Positions 47,474-59,516 of a stretch of 64,000 nucleotides of DNA are shown piece by piece; positions within the stretch are counted from its first letter, which is position 1; each line of letters opens with the position of its first letter. Made by a program: the position numbers and the translations under genes. The DNA is from Epiperipatus broadwayi (Eukaryota > Onychophora > Udeonychophora > Euonychophora > Peripatidae): assembly GCA_028023455.1 (NCBI GenBank), contig JAQFVV010006838.1, positions 1 through 64,000 on the forward strand. The letters are read 5' to 3'. The notes under the pieces are model-generated. The model did not search any database, had not been told where the DNA came from, and saw only the letters and a list, made by a program, of their open reading frames with translations.

Positions 47474-49194
47474 CGTTTAATTTTCGTACGAATGATTGGG
47501 ACGAGAAAATAGCAAACACTAAACTTTTCCTTAAAAATGAAAACATCACGTGCATGAGAGAAGATAAAGGCAACCGCTTTGTAATTATGAAGAATGATGA
47601 TTATATTCAGAAAGTAAACACGCAGATCGATAAACTAAAGTTTCAGAGAATGCAGAACTTTAACATCAAAGTAAATAGAGAAAGGTTTATACATTCGATT
47701 TTGCGCGCACATTGTAATAAGGCTTTCTCAAAGTCTGAATATTACAGATTATACCCTTCGGCTACAATACCACCACGAATTTTTGCCAATGCAAAGACGC
47801 ATAAGCCTCAAACCCCTTCAAGATTAATGTTGGACTTTGGGGGAGCCCATTACTGTAAAGTGGCCAAGTTGGTGAACAGATGGCTGATTGAAATGTTGGG
47901 TTTTGGAAGTTATACAATAAAATCTTCATTTGAGTTTGTGGCAAAAATCAAAAACATACAAATAAATGCAGACACAAGGCTAGCAGCTATGGACATAACC
48001 AAGTTGTATGGTTCCATCAACAGACCAAAATCTATAGATATCACGAAGGAAGCATTGGCTCACAGGGATATAGACCAAGCCCGGATTACATTCATAATTG
48101 AGTTCTTAAGTTGGCTACATAATAATATAATGGCAATGTTTAATGGGGAGTGGTATTATATGAATGATGGATGGCCTATGGGTCTTTCAATTAGTGGGAT
48201 TATTGCCAGCATTGTAATTGACCATCATGAACAACATATCTCCCCAAAATATGACAACTTATCAGATTTTAAAATCTACACTAGATATGTGGATGATCTG
48301 TTTATAGTTGCTAACACTGATGTCATTAATGAAATCAAAAATGAACTCCAGAACAGCTCTCTTTTGACTTTAAACATGGAATGGGAAGATCTTAACAAGC
48401 AAGTAAAATATCTTGATTTTTTGGTTCAACGTGAACACACGCACTTGACATACAAAATGGTTGTGAAGCTATTTGAAGAAAGAGGCCATATCCAATCCAG
48501 TTCCATCATACCCACCAGTCATAAATTAGCTGGGCTTACATCTTTTCTGCACAGGAACCAACAGTTGTGTAAATTGGATGCAGACAGGAAGACAAATTTA
48601 ATATTATACAGAGAAGATTTACTGAAGATGGAGTTCAAACACAGGCTGTTCGACAGAAAGATTATACATTTTAATAATAAAGTAACCAACAATACACTCA
48701 TTGGGCATACACACAGGCTGCTGCTGCCATACATTCCTAATTTACATAATAAATTTTATGAAATTTTTAATAGACAGTTTCAATTAACTTTTTGCACCCC
48801 TCCCAGTTCTAACAGATTGCTTAACAACACTAAAGATAAATTAGCACTATCTTAAACACCTCAAGCCATTTATAATATTGCATGCACTCATGCAAATTGT
48901 GGAGCCTCATATTATGGGGAGACCAAGGCAGCAATAGAAACCAGATTACAACATAAATATGCATATATTAAAGCTCAGTCAGATCCATCACGTTATTCAA
49001 TTTTTGCAATTCATCAACAAATAACAGGACACCAGTGTGAACCTCAGGATGTCAGCCTAGTCTGCAAAGAAAGGCACGACTTAAAAAGAAAAGGAGGCCT
49101 GCTTCATAGTGATGGATTGCAACGCCATCAACCACAAGGACACATGCTTCACGATTTCAAGAAAATGGAGCAATTAAACTTAAACTTTGCATAA
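47474..49194 (+). pseudogene. Penelope-like reverse transcriptase with GIY-YIG endonuclease, one in-frame TAA
   Basis: The frame is open from 47458 (before the element) through an internal ATG at 47554 to TAA at 48853. Counting from that ATG, RT motif A is AAMDITKLYGSI (Asp147), motif B is DGWPMGLSISG (205-215) and motif C is YTRYVDDLFIV (Asp247, Asp248), so the catalytic triad is kept. After the TAA the same frame stays open to 49194 and reads IYNIACTHANCGASYYGET and AAIETRLQHKYAYIK, the Cys-containing GIY-YIG endonuclease of Penelope-like elements that nicks the target. Only this single stop and the 5' truncation break the protein. Activity is unlikely because the N-terminal domain is absent. 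Confidence 0.85.
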
Positions 49195-49208
49195 TTTGCA
49201 TATCATTA

Positions 49209-49258
49209 ATTCACTTAGAGCTATGAAGATGAGAGCACGTCTCTTGAAAGCACTCGCA
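49209..49258 (+). ncRNA. Hammerhead-like segment after PLE-B coding region
   Basis: The order is ATGAAGA (consensus CTGANGA, with C3 changed to A), a GAGA/TCTC stem II with loop GCACG, then TTGAAAGCACTC giving G-A-A and a weak, loop-less stem III. It occupies the same relative place as the fold in the PLE-A repeats and aligns with it (TCTCTTGAAAGC is common to both). Stem I pairing is poor here. It is better in the GNA core than PLE-A but worse in stems I and III; activity is doubtful. Confidence 0.35.
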
Positions 49259-50706
49259 GAATATAATTTTATTATGTTTTAAGCATAAAATAGCTTTGTG
49301 TTCAGGTACAATTTCTATATTATTTTACAAGTATATTTTTTCATGCAAAGTTTTTGAATTATATTTAAATTACAACTTAAACTATTTCATAAAAGTGATA
49401 GTAAATAAATTTTAAAAAAAGATTAAATTAAAACAAATGTAAAAATCAATTAGATAAAATGAAATGTATGATCAAAATTAAAAATAAGATAAGGAATTAA
49501 AACAATGAAAGAGAAAGAGTATAAAAAGCTAAAGCTGCTACTATTGTTCAGTTCAGATTATTATTATTCAGTTCAGACAGAACGTAGACTTGGAGGTTTT
49601 CATTGAAAATCCAAACAACCAGAGATTCAGATATTCAGAAACTGCAAATACAGTAGTACATCAGTCAATTACTGCTGTGGTCAACATCAATGCAGAAGCC
49701 ACAAAACAGTTATGAGTGTTCAACAACTTCAGGCCCAATGTCCTCTGTTAAAATCAACTGTACTTGCCTGAAGCCAATGCTAGGAATAAATGCCTAAGAC
49801 CTAAAGAAAATGCTGCTGCATAACCTCTCCCTTGCAATTGTTGAGCCAAAGAAATGAAGACAAGCCCTGGAAACATCAATGGAACCAAAAGACCAAACAG
49901 TTGGAAAATACACACAAATGAAAATCTAGGTAAGGTTATTTTGGATAACTAAATAGACACTTGATTTTAAATAAAATGAACTTTAACAAAGAACTATTAT
50001 AACTATAGTCTAAAATCATCATTACATTTTCTTATATAAAAATTTATTGTTATATTATGTTAAGTATATGTGTGTACATAAAAATTAATATTTATTTAAG
50101 TATTATTTGGTCTATTCTTTCTCTTTCTTGTCATTGTGTCATCATTTATTTAAAGAGATAAATGTTCATATATGTTAACTAAATGTGCTGGACCCTGATA
50201 CAGAGCATGAGATAGTCTGGGAAATGACAAGCACTGGATTGTGTGCCTGTCATCCAAAGCATGCCGACTATATAGCATATGGTTGCTGCTGCCTGAGTTT
50301 GATCTTCAAACAAATAAAATGCTTTGAGTAACAGGGGTTTGATTCCAGCAGTCAAGATGGGCCATAGCCAAAAAATGTGGTCATGTTATGCTCTGTATAG
50401 TCTGATCTGACTGTGGGTATCATTGATGGCTATGCTAACAATGATATTCTCCCCTCTGCTTGAAGGGCTGGTCCATTACCATAACATTAAAGATATAAAA
50501 TAATTACCAAGTAGTTATGTATCGAGCTTAATAATATGCTTATTAAAGTTTAGATATTAAACTTAGTTAAAAGCAAGATATTAAAACTAGTAAGATATAA
50601 AAGTTATTTTACAAGATATTTTAAACCTGGTTAATATGATAATTTTGGTTATTATAAAAATATTTAAACACAGTAAAACAACAATTATTCAGAGGGAACC
50701 GGTTCA

Positions 50707-52154
50707 AATACCAACCAATGTGGGTGCCGAAGTGTCATAAATTGACCCAGCATAATCGAAATTAAAAAAGTAAAATCGTAATTAAAATTTTTTAAAAAAG
50801 TTTGAAATTAAAATTCCGAATAAATGCTAAATTGTATAGTTATAAAAGTGAAGTTGGAGAGCAGTGTGAAAAGAGAAATAGACCAGAGCAAACAAATTAT
50901 ATTAAAAATCAAAATAATTAAAAAGATGTACAATGTAAATAAAAACAGAAAAAAAGGCAGCCAGAGAGAGAAATTATTTATTTGGAGAGTTGTTTATAGT
51001 CAGGTGGAAATTAGAAACAACTGAGAGTTGTTGTTTTTTTAAGTTGCCAAACACTCCATTCGATTTAAAAATAATAATAAATAAAAAAACCATCTGACAA
51101 GGAGGGGTAGAGTTCATTTTAATTGGACAGATTTTAAGAAAAAAAAGTTTATTGTACATGGATTATGAGAATGGAAATAAAATTACACAAATAAAATGAA
51201 ATGTTTTTTTTTTTTTGTTTTGAGAGGTAATAATAAAACAAAGCGAAATAAATAAAGTTGAATAAATGAAAAAAAAAAAAAAATTTTAAAAGCAAATAAG
51301 TTGAATAAAGCTATAATAAATAAAATGAAATTATAATAAATAAATAAAATCTTTCAAGTGAATGTAGATTGTATGTAGGTTAATAGAGTCATGGAGGGGG
51401 GAAAGTGAGATAAAGGTTGAGAGTGTTAAGTGTAGGCTGTCACTGTGTAAATGTAAGATCCGTTATGGATATGAAAACAAAATGAATAGTCTGATAGAAT
51501 GAGGATCCAGTAGTAAGGCCCTGGACCCATCTGACACCCTGGAAGATGTCATCCCAGTCCCTTATCTAAAATAAATGTGTGCACTGGGAAAAGAATTCGT
51601 GTCAGTTTCATGGGAAGGAAAAAATCCCAACATTATATAATAAATAAATCTCATTTTAATATAAGCTGAATGGTTAGTGGATGAACTCTGCCATTCGCAG
51701 TGACCCATATTTTCTAGGATGCAGACCCAAGGGAGAAAATCCTGGGTTCATTCGATCCACTGGAAAAAAATCCCAGCACTTTAATAAAGTTATGTTAGAA
51801 TATTTTTTTATTGTGTAAGTCGAGTACAAGCCAGATGTGTTCTGCCACTCATGGCATTCACCCTCTTCATACACATTGGAAAAATGCATGTTGTCCCTCA
51901 TGGTCATCACATAATGATATAAATGTTGCCTAATCAATATAGATTACAGCCTGTGAGATAAGAACAGCAGAAAAAAATTCTCCTCCATAGTTTGTCAATC
52001 TGCATGCAATTGGATACTTATGTCATAAAAATAGTAAATAAATAAATAAAAGTGAAAAAACAAATGGTAAAGCTAGAAAAAAAATGTCAGAGCTAAAAAT
52101 GGGTCAAATTCATGCATTTTACCTGTCAAATTATGTGTGGGGGGGGCTTTGTGA
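50707..52154 (+). other. Interior of the LARD-like element, no coding capacity
   Basis: It begins just after LTR1 with AATACCAACCAATGTGGGTG; TGGGTGCCGAAGTG (from 50727) might be a diverged primer-binding site. The longest frame (66 codons, 50824-51024) is lysine-rich and unrelated to gag or pol. About 51620-51720 and 51760-51870 are imperfect repeats of one another (AAAATCCCA[A/G]CA, then TCTGCCA...). The 3' end is the G-rich putative polypurine tract. Confidence 0.5.
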
Positions 52155-53583
52155 TGTAACACTAGTGAGAGATATATGTATAAAACCCACATATATCTGT
52201 GTTACACATTTCTTTTTTTTTTTAAAAAAAATTATCATCAAACTTATTTGAAAGAATACTTAGACACAATTATTTAAGTAGTTTAAAAAATGTAGTTTTG
52301 TAAAAATAAAAAAGAGATTGCTATATTTTCCTGTTAAAAGATATTTAAAAACTCTCCTTTTTAAAGAAATATTAAAATAAATGTGTAAAAATAAATCTTA
52401 GTAGAAATCAAAAATAAAAAGATTAATTAATTAATTTGGAATGCTAGTAAGATTTCTGATTGTAATAAAATCAAATCCAATAATTGTAATAATTAAAAAC
52501 TATGTAAACTCTCATAAAAGTGATAATAGATTAATCTAAGAAAAAGATTAGATTAAAACAAAAGTAAAAATCAATTAGATAAAACTAAATGTAAAAATAA
52601 TTAAAAAACAGACTAAAGTTATAATCAAAATTAAAAATAATGATAAGGAATTAAAACAATGAGAGAGGAAGAATATAAAATGCTGCAGCTGCTATTATTG
52701 TTCAGTTCAAATTATTATTTAGTTCAGACAGAATGCAGGCTTAAGAGTTTTTCATTGAGAATCCAAACCAGAGATATAGATATTTGGAAACTGTAAATGT
52801 AGTAATAAGCTATTCAATTATTGCTGCAGTCAATTTCAATGCAGACATCACAAAACAGTCATAGGAGTGTTTGGCATCTTCTGACCTCAATGTTCTCTGC
52901 TAAAATCAATTGTACTTTCTTGGAGCCAATACCTGGAACAAATTCCTAAGCCCTAAAGAAGCTGCTGCCATATAGTCTCTCTTCCCCATTGTTGAACCAA
53001 AGAAATAAAGACAAGCCCTGGAACCATTGATGAAACCAAAAGGCCAACTGATTGGAAAATATATACAAATGAAAACCTAGGTAAAGATACATTAGATAAC
53101 TAAATAGACACTTGATTTTAAATAAAATGAATTTTAACAAAGGACTATTATAACTATAGCTTAGGGTCATCATTTATTTATTTAAAGAGATGCTGGATCC
53201 TGATACAGAGTATAAGCTAGGCTTGGATATATCAAGCACTGGATTGTGTCTTCCAAAACCTGGGTTTAATCCTTAAAACAAATAAAATGCTTTGGATGGG
53301 GTTTGATCCCAACCATCGAGGTGGGCCATGATCAGGAAATATGGTCATGTTATGCTCTGGGTAGCACCATCTGACCATGTGTATTATTGATGGCTGTGTT
53401 ATAAATATTCTCTTCTCTGCTTAAAAGGTCAGTCCATTCCTGTAATGTTAAAGATATCGAATAATAATTAGCAAGAAGTTATGTATTGAGTTTAATAATA
53501 TGCTTATTAAAGTTGAGATTAAAAGTTATTTTATAAGTTATTTTAAACTTGGTTAATATGGTAATTTCAGGGGACCCCATTCA
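52155..53583 (+). repeat. LTR2 of the LARD-like element
   Basis: It starts TGTAACACTAGTGAGAGA and ends CCCCATTCA. The TATA box is AATATAAAATGC (near 52673), downstream of a GAGAGAGGAAG stretch. A polyadenylation-signal context AACAAATAAAATGCTTTGGA is near 53278. It lacks about 150 bases present in LTR1 and in the solo LTR (equivalent to 50000-50150). A short inverted pair at its left end (TGTAACACTAG / GTGTTACA) is conserved in part in LTR1. Confidence 0.7.
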
Positions 53584-53714
53584 ATATATATTACTTATAT
53601 TGATATTGTCCATATATGAATAATCTCATATAAAAATTAATAGTTCCTTTGATTAATATCATTATAGGAAATTTTTCCAAATGGGAGATAATTTGCATGT
53701 CTCATTACATTTGT

Positions 53715-55530
53715 TGATATAATCTGATCTGTTATAAATCTCAATGATTGTTTTTTCTTCATAACTATAAAAAGAATAAACAGCATTTAAATTTTCTTTG
53801 GTCAATATCGTAAAGATAAAAGATCTAGTTGGAAGAACTATAGAGTTAATTTTTATCATAAAATCCAGTTATATAAACTGGATTTATAAATGATCTATTC
53901 CTTGGTCACTGATAGCATAGAACCATGACTGTTTTCTGAATCTATCATTATTAATAAGGTTTTAAGAATCCTAATTATTTATACTTATGTAAGAGAATCA
54001 ATAAGTATACATAGGATTTCATAAGCTTTCTGGGCCTTGAGAAGAATTGAAATCTCAATATCATTAGATTCAAATCAAAAGATTCATCAAGCCACTTGCT
54101 CCAAGCTTATGAAATCCTATGTACAGTTGTTGAGTCTCTTATACAAGAATAATTAAGTAGGATTCTTAAAACATTATTAATGATAATAGATCCAGAAAAC
54201 AGTCATGATTCTATGCTATCATTGACCAAAAAATATATCATTCATAAATCCAGTTTATATAACTGGATTTTATGACAAAAATTATAGGGTACTGGTGACA
54301 ATGAATCCCACTTAATGATGCTGTTTCCATGCAAAAGTATAACTTTTATTTGGCCAAACTTATGGCTTGTAGAACAGTTATGTTCATATTAGCCATTGCG
54401 GGCATACATTGTGTTGCATCCAATTATTATGACATGCTAATGTGCTTCGTGACACTATATAACTAGCGTACACTTCACAGATCACTACTAGACAATGTGA
54501 GAGTGTATAGAAATCAACTGGCCATAACTGTTTTAATGTGCATTCAAAGTAATGATGTTACACCTTTCTGACATACTTTTACATGGTAATAATAGTAAGC
54601 CTGTTGCCATGCTTTTCTACACATGTTTGAAGGAGAAAACAATTTCAAAAGGGTAGGTCCCAGCAACATTTCAGAGAATTCACCCAAAAAGGTAGTTTTG
54701 TGTGAGAACAGCTACGAGCCTAAAAAATAGGCTGTGGTGGAGTGTTATGCATTGAAATGTATAATGTAATTTAAAAATATAATTATTCCATTTGATAAAA
54801 TAATGTTGTTTCATAAAGAACAGCTACAAGACAAATCAAATGTCTGTGTTTGCAAATTTGTTTCAGAAATCATAAGCTTGGTTTGACCAGAGTAGTGGAT
54901 TTATTGGCCAATCATTTAAATTGGCAAAACCATCATTCACCTCCCTGCACATTCTATCACTATGTGTTGGAATGTATAATGTAATTAAAAACTGTAGTGG
55001 ATTTATTGGATAATCCTTCGGATTGGCAAAACTATAGCCCCCCCCCCCAAACTGTAATTTAGAAAATAATGTTTTTTTAAAAAAAAAAGAAATGTATTTT
55101 GAAAGAAAAAAAACCTGTGAAAGCATTATTTGAAAAAAAAAGAGATGTTTTAAAGAAATAAAAGAACGAAAGTATTATTTTTTTTAAAAATGAAATGTTT
55201 TAAAGAAAAAAAGAACAAAGTCAAATCTATTTGTTTTTGAATAAATAAATAATTAGAAAATGTAATGTTTTAAAAAAATAAAACAACAAGGTTTTATTTA
55301 TTTGTTTAAATAATAAAAAAATGTAAATCAGTCTGGTAATGTTATATTTATTTGTTATTGACTAGCAACAGCGCCATTGAATGGGGTGGATCATCATAAG
55401 TATGAGTACCAATTATAGTTCTTCCAACTGGTTCTTTTATCTCTAAGATAGTGACCAAAGAAAATTTAAATGCTGATTATGCTTTTTTATAGTTGTGAAG
55501 AGAAAACAATGAAACATTTTTATCTTACTG
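53715..55530. mobile_element. Long interrupted palindrome (foldback), split by TSD8-2
   Basis: The left arm runs from about 53715 to 54029 and its reverse complement from about 54101 to 54287, continuing after an inserted element at 55419-55530. Shared blocks include CAGCATTTAAATTTTCTTTG, GTTGGAAGAACTATA, ATAAAATCCAGTTATATAAA, GAATC.TGACTGTTTTCTG-type sequence and ATAGGATTTCATAAGCTT near the tip. Removing TSD8-2 makes the right arm continuous, which both proves the insertion and fixes its size. The outer ends are diverged and only approximate. It is non-coding. Confidence 0.7.
54288..55410. mobile_element. Unassigned DNA transposon with 8-bp TSD (TSD8-2)
   Basis: The left end is GGTACTGGTGACAATGAATC; the right end reversed is GGTACTCATACTTATGATGA. 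AATTATAG flanks it perfectly (54280-54287 and 55411-55418). Subterminal left sequence (TTTCCATGCAAAAGTA, TGGCTTGTAGAACAG) aligns with TSD8-1 (TTTCTATGCTAAAGTA, TGGCCTGTAAACTG), and the right end shares GACTAGCAACAGCGCCAT with ACTAGCAACATCGCCAT there. The right part (55020-55320) is made of degenerate A-rich units, as in TSD8-1. The centre has imperfect direct repeats (TAGTGGATTTATTGG at about 54896 and 55005) and no coding frame. Confidence 0.75.
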
Positions 55531-55539
55531 CCTTGTAAT

Positions 55540-57315
55540 CACATCATCAACCATTATCAATCCATTGCATGATGAAGACTTCTCCAAGTTCAACCAATCT
55601 TTTCACTCCTGCACACTTTCTTATTTCATCCATCCATCTTACATGTGGTCCTTTCTGGATCTTTTACAATCTCTTGGAATCCAGTTTAAGATTTCAAATG
55701 CCCATCTATTATCTCTTTTAGCAATATATCCAGCCCAACTATACTTGTCTTTTAATTCTTTCAATGATGTCAATAACACCTATTTGTTCTTTTTGCCTAT
55801 GCATTGCATTTTTAATCTCTTCTAGTTACTCCTAACGTGCATCTCTCCATACTTCTCTGTGTGGTCTGAAGTCTCTATGTTGCTCTTCTATTAAGCATCC
55901 ATGTCTCAGATTTATAAGTAAGAACTGGTAAAACACATTTATTAAAAACCTTTTTTAAACACATAGAAATATTTCCTTTTGATATTAAGTTATTTCTATC
56001 AAAAGTACTCCAAGTTTAATTGTATGATTAATTTCATCCATTATGTTTCCATCAATAGTAATAATTTGATCAAGGTATTTGTAGTTAACTTCTTCCAACT
56101 CATCATAACCAATCTTTATAGTCATCTTTTGAGCAAATCGATTAAACATTACTTTAGTCTTTTTAACATTTATCTTTAGTCCTACTTTCATCTGATAATT
56201 CCTGCAACATTTCCTGCAGCTGTGAAGCGTTATTTTCAAAAACAACTACATCATCTGCAAAATCTAAATGATTTAAATAATCTCCATTTACTTTTACTCC
56301 TTTAGCTTCCTGTTTTAATCCACAAAATACTTCTTGCAGCACTGCTGTAAAACTTTTTGGAGATATGGACCCACCCTGTCTTATACCCTTCTCAATGTTA
56401 ACCTTCCTAGTATCATTATGTAATCTAATTGTTGCTATTTCATTTTTATAAATCATATTCTGACAATATCCTAGGGCTATACTTTCATTATCCAATGTTT
56501 TAATCACTATAATTATAGAATCAACTGCCTTTTCATAATCTACAAATTTAAAGCATAATGGCAACTCATATTCATTGGTCCTTTCTATAACTTCTCTCAG
56601 TACTTGGATATGATCTACTGTACTAAAACCACTTTTAAATCCACTTATTCTTTTGATTGGTTGAAATTCAATGTTCTCTGTAGATGAGTTGTAATTGTCT
56701 TGGTAAAAATTTTGTATAAAACTGATAAAAGGTTGATAGGTCTGTAATGTCTAATATCTTCTTTATCACTTTTTTTTAAATATTAATATTAATACTGCAT
56801 TTTTCTTATTATCTAGTACATTTTTATCAGTTAGACATTTGGTATATAACTTTGCCAAAAAAAATTCTATTTCTTCACCTGCTTCTTTTAATATATTGAT
56901 TATAAATCCATCATTATATTTCATGATGTCACCTCTATTTTTAATAATAGTTCCATCTTTTTTTCTTATTTCAGATATAAGTTTCCTACCAATATCAAAA
57001 TATTGTTTTACACTCAAACTTTTATTCTATTCTACAGCTTTCCTTGCTAGTTCACAATTATACTTTGTTATTATCAACTTTTTTTCATACTATTTTACAA
57101 AATTCGAGATATTCACTCCTTCTTAATGCATCATTTTTATATATCTTCACATTTTTCTTTTCTTTATAAATTTCTAGTCCCAGTAGACATTTAATTGGTT
57201 AATTACTGCTTTTTTCTACTAGGTATCTTTGCTGCAGTTTTTAAAAGTTTATCAGTTATTTTCCTATTAATTTCATTCAAATCTGAATCATGTTCAAAAT
57301 CTAATATGTGAAAAT
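55540..57315 (-). mobile_element. RTE-type LINE (RTE-E), 5'-truncated
   Basis: The 3' end at the left (ACATCATCAACCATTATCAA then TCCATTGCATGATGAAG) matches the other copies. To the right are the C-terminal domain, FADD (56250-56261), the QGGSISPKSFTAVLQEVFCG block, DYEKAVDS (diverged motif A) and the linker, ending near 57315 before the endonuclease. Confidence 0.75.
55985..57017 (-). pseudogene. RTE reverse transcriptase (RTE-E), broken
   Basis: The best block is 56564-56163, with MPLCFKFVDYEKAVDS, then RQGGSISPKSFTAVLQEVFC, VNGDYLNHLDFADDVVVFEN and ASQLQEMLQELSDES in one frame. It covers RT motifs A to C; motif A has Val in place of Phe (EKAVDS), motif C keeps both aspartates. A frameshift near 56190 moves to the block at 56200-55985 (VGLKINVKKTKVMFNRFAQK). 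Upstream, 57017-56766 holds linker sequence with missing codons. No complete protein. Confidence 0.75.
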
Positions 57316-57844
57316 AATTTGCTTCATAATCTATACATTATCTATATTTCTAATATCTTAATTATCATCAATAATAAAAAGCATTTCTAAAGTTTCTTCT
57401 CTTCTATTAGAATGGCACCATCTTTCCAATCTTTACATCTAACATCAAATAAAATGTAAATCTCTGTTTCTCACTAAACTTGGAAAATTAAAAATAGAGA
57501 CAACTCTCGTACACATGAAAATATTTATGCAGCTATTTAGAATTTAGTTAGCATCTATATATTTTCTCCTTTGTTTTTATTTCCTTTATTATCAAAACTT
57601 TAGAATTTTTTTTGTTGATTATTATTATTCCTCATACAGTATTATTTTTCACTATATCTTATAATTTTCCTAAAATTAATTTAATTTCATTTACCTAATT
57701 CTTTGTGTTACCTCAAGGTATTTTTTTTTATCTATAATATCCATTTCTGAATAATAAAAAAAGTATCATGCAATTAATTCTAAATGTTCACTATTTACAA
57801 TTTAATGTATCTAAATATTTGAAAACCATGCACTCTTCACAAAC

Positions 57845-57950
57845 CTGGAGCTTAATTGTAAATATAGATTTGAACTCAGACTTTCAAGCACCCACCAATT
57901 GTCCACACTATCTCATACAACTGACTACACACATGTGTGTGGTCATGTAT
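57845..57950 (-). repeat. Possible old tRNA-derived SINE fragment
   Basis: On the minus strand, an A-box-like segment (GAGATAGTGTGGACAATTGG) precedes GCTTGAAAGTCTGAGTTCAA, whose GAGTTCAAATC is a fair B box. The spacing is about right for a tRNA head. No second copy was found, so this rests only on box similarity. Confidence 0.25.
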
Positions 57951-59516
57951 ACAATTTAAAGTAAATTGTTTTCTGATCAATAACCACTCTCTCCTTGGGT
58001 TATAAATAAGCAATATTATCAATAGATAATCAAGAATTGAATGGAACCATCTATTCTTTCAGCTTTTAGTGCTTATAATTTCCAACACTGATGGAAATAT
58101 TCAAAGAACTCAATAAATCAATCAGATAAAAACATGGCATTAATAATTATTAATCTAATAATCAGTTATATAAAAATGAAGGCTGAATCTCAATTTTAAT
58201 AACCTTGTTTCAATAATTGAACATAAGTTAATGATTGTAATCATTAAATTAGCAAACCTCAATAAAAATAAAATGGAGTAAACCATTCTTCCCTCAAGGA
58301 TCTTGTTTTTTATTACTGTATTTTTTTATTGATATTAAAAATATAAATAGATTAGTGTATTGTATATTTTTATTTACTCCAATATATTGTTCAAAAAATA
58401 CTAAAGGAAATAATACATGAAGAGAAAATACAAGATTTGCTAAAAGAATTTTTGAATTAGAATGTTTTTAGATGGAACCCCATATATTCTTTCTGCCTAG
58501 AAACCCAACAAGATAAAACACATTACTATACATTCACCATTATCCAAAAAATTTGAGGGTTCCTGGTCTTGACAACTAATTCAAAACATAAATATATCAT
58601 TTTTATTTATTAGAAAATTCAAAATATATATATTATTTTTATACATTAGCAATTTTTCTAATTAAAAATAATTCAATAATATTCTTATTACTTTGTCTTC
58701 AATAAACCACTAATGTCTTTAATGCTAGAAACTATAAACCAATCTTAAAAATAAATTAATATTGTAACAGACTGAAAATGTGTAGTATTGAGAATAAATG
58801 GAAATGAATTCTTCAAGTAATATGGATATTCTAAATAAACAGAACTATATACTAGTAAGAATATATAAATAATTTAGTTTGGTTACTCAAACCTTAGCCT
58901 AGCTTATGGATGCTGATTATATAGTCCTTATTTTGATTATTGATAATCTGTTTATTAATTAAAACAATATTGTTTGACTTCAGGGGTCTTCTATTTTTAT
59001 CAGGATAATCAGTTTGAAATATCATACAATAATGATTTACATTATAAAGTTTATATGATTTTTTGATTTACTTGAAATTTTTTTTAAATCCCAGTCTATT
59101 TATTTATCATCTTGTGTGCCATCCTCTACATTATTAACATGAATTCTATTTACATTTTACTAATTAAAAACTATATCTGGTTTTGGACAAATATGCAAAA
59201 AAAATCTTAAATAATATAATGCAATAAATTTAAATACTGTGCATATAAGTGATTTTACTTTAGCATTATACTTCCATCTTATATTTTTATCTAAAATCTT
59301 GCAGATCAAGTGAGTAATTGACAAGATTCTCTTCTGATTATTATCATCTTAATTTGTAAGTACATACTAGATTATTTCCATCAACTATGGGTTTTTTTTT
59401 TTAAATTAAATTTATTTAAACTTTTCAAATACATTTTTATTATTAATAATAGCATGCAGATTACTATATAAAACAATGTTTTGAGTTATTATTCTCTTCT
59501 CTTCTTAAGGTATTGC

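Larger units (their letters stand above)
47474..49369 (+). mobile_element. Penelope-like retroelement copy B, 5'-truncated, inserted in LTR1
   Basis: The insertion is bounded by a perfect 7-bp repeat TACAACT (47467-47473 and 49370-49376), and the LTR sequence on both sides joins up in the uninterrupted LTR2. The element starts inside the RT N-terminal region, carries a nearly intact RT, a GIY-YIG domain after one TAA, and ends about 170 bases after the coding region, past a hammerhead-like segment. It lacks the N-terminal domain and left direct repeat seen in PLE-A. The two copies are clearly of one superfamily but differ at many residues. Confidence 0.8.
46014..50706 (+). repeat. LTR1, interrupted by a foldback element and by PLE-B
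   Basis: Pieces at 46014-46134, 47237-47473 and 49377-50706 align in order with LTR2 and the solo LTR. The TATA box GTATAAAAAGC (near 49519), the pair of TTCAGTTCAG motifs after it and AACAAATAAAATGCTTTGAG (near 50308) correspond to promoter and polyadenylation zones. Without the two insertions its length is about 1.7 kb. It has a segment near 50000-50150 that is missing from LTR2. Confidence 0.65.
46014..53583 (+). mobile_element. LTR retroelement with non-coding interior (LARD-like), with nested insertions
   Basis: Two direct repeats (LTR1 46014-50706 with insertions; LTR2 52155-53583) flank an interior of about 1.45 kb (50707-52154). Both LTRs begin TGTA and end TTCA. The interior ends in a G-rich tract (GTGTGGGGGGGGCTTTGTGA, 52135-52154) in the right place for a polypurine primer, immediately before LTR2. 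No gag or pol similarity exists in the interior, so the element is non-autonomous and would depend on a related element for reverse transcriptase and integrase. Divergence between the LTRs suggests it is old. AT-rich flanks hide the target duplication. Confidence 0.65.

Noticed and set aside
54288-55410. Assignment of the 8-bp-TSD family to Merlin because the ends start with GG and duplications are 8 bp.
   Set aside because: The Merlin end consensus GGNNNNT is not met at the seventh base in either copy and no Merlin transposase motif is visible.
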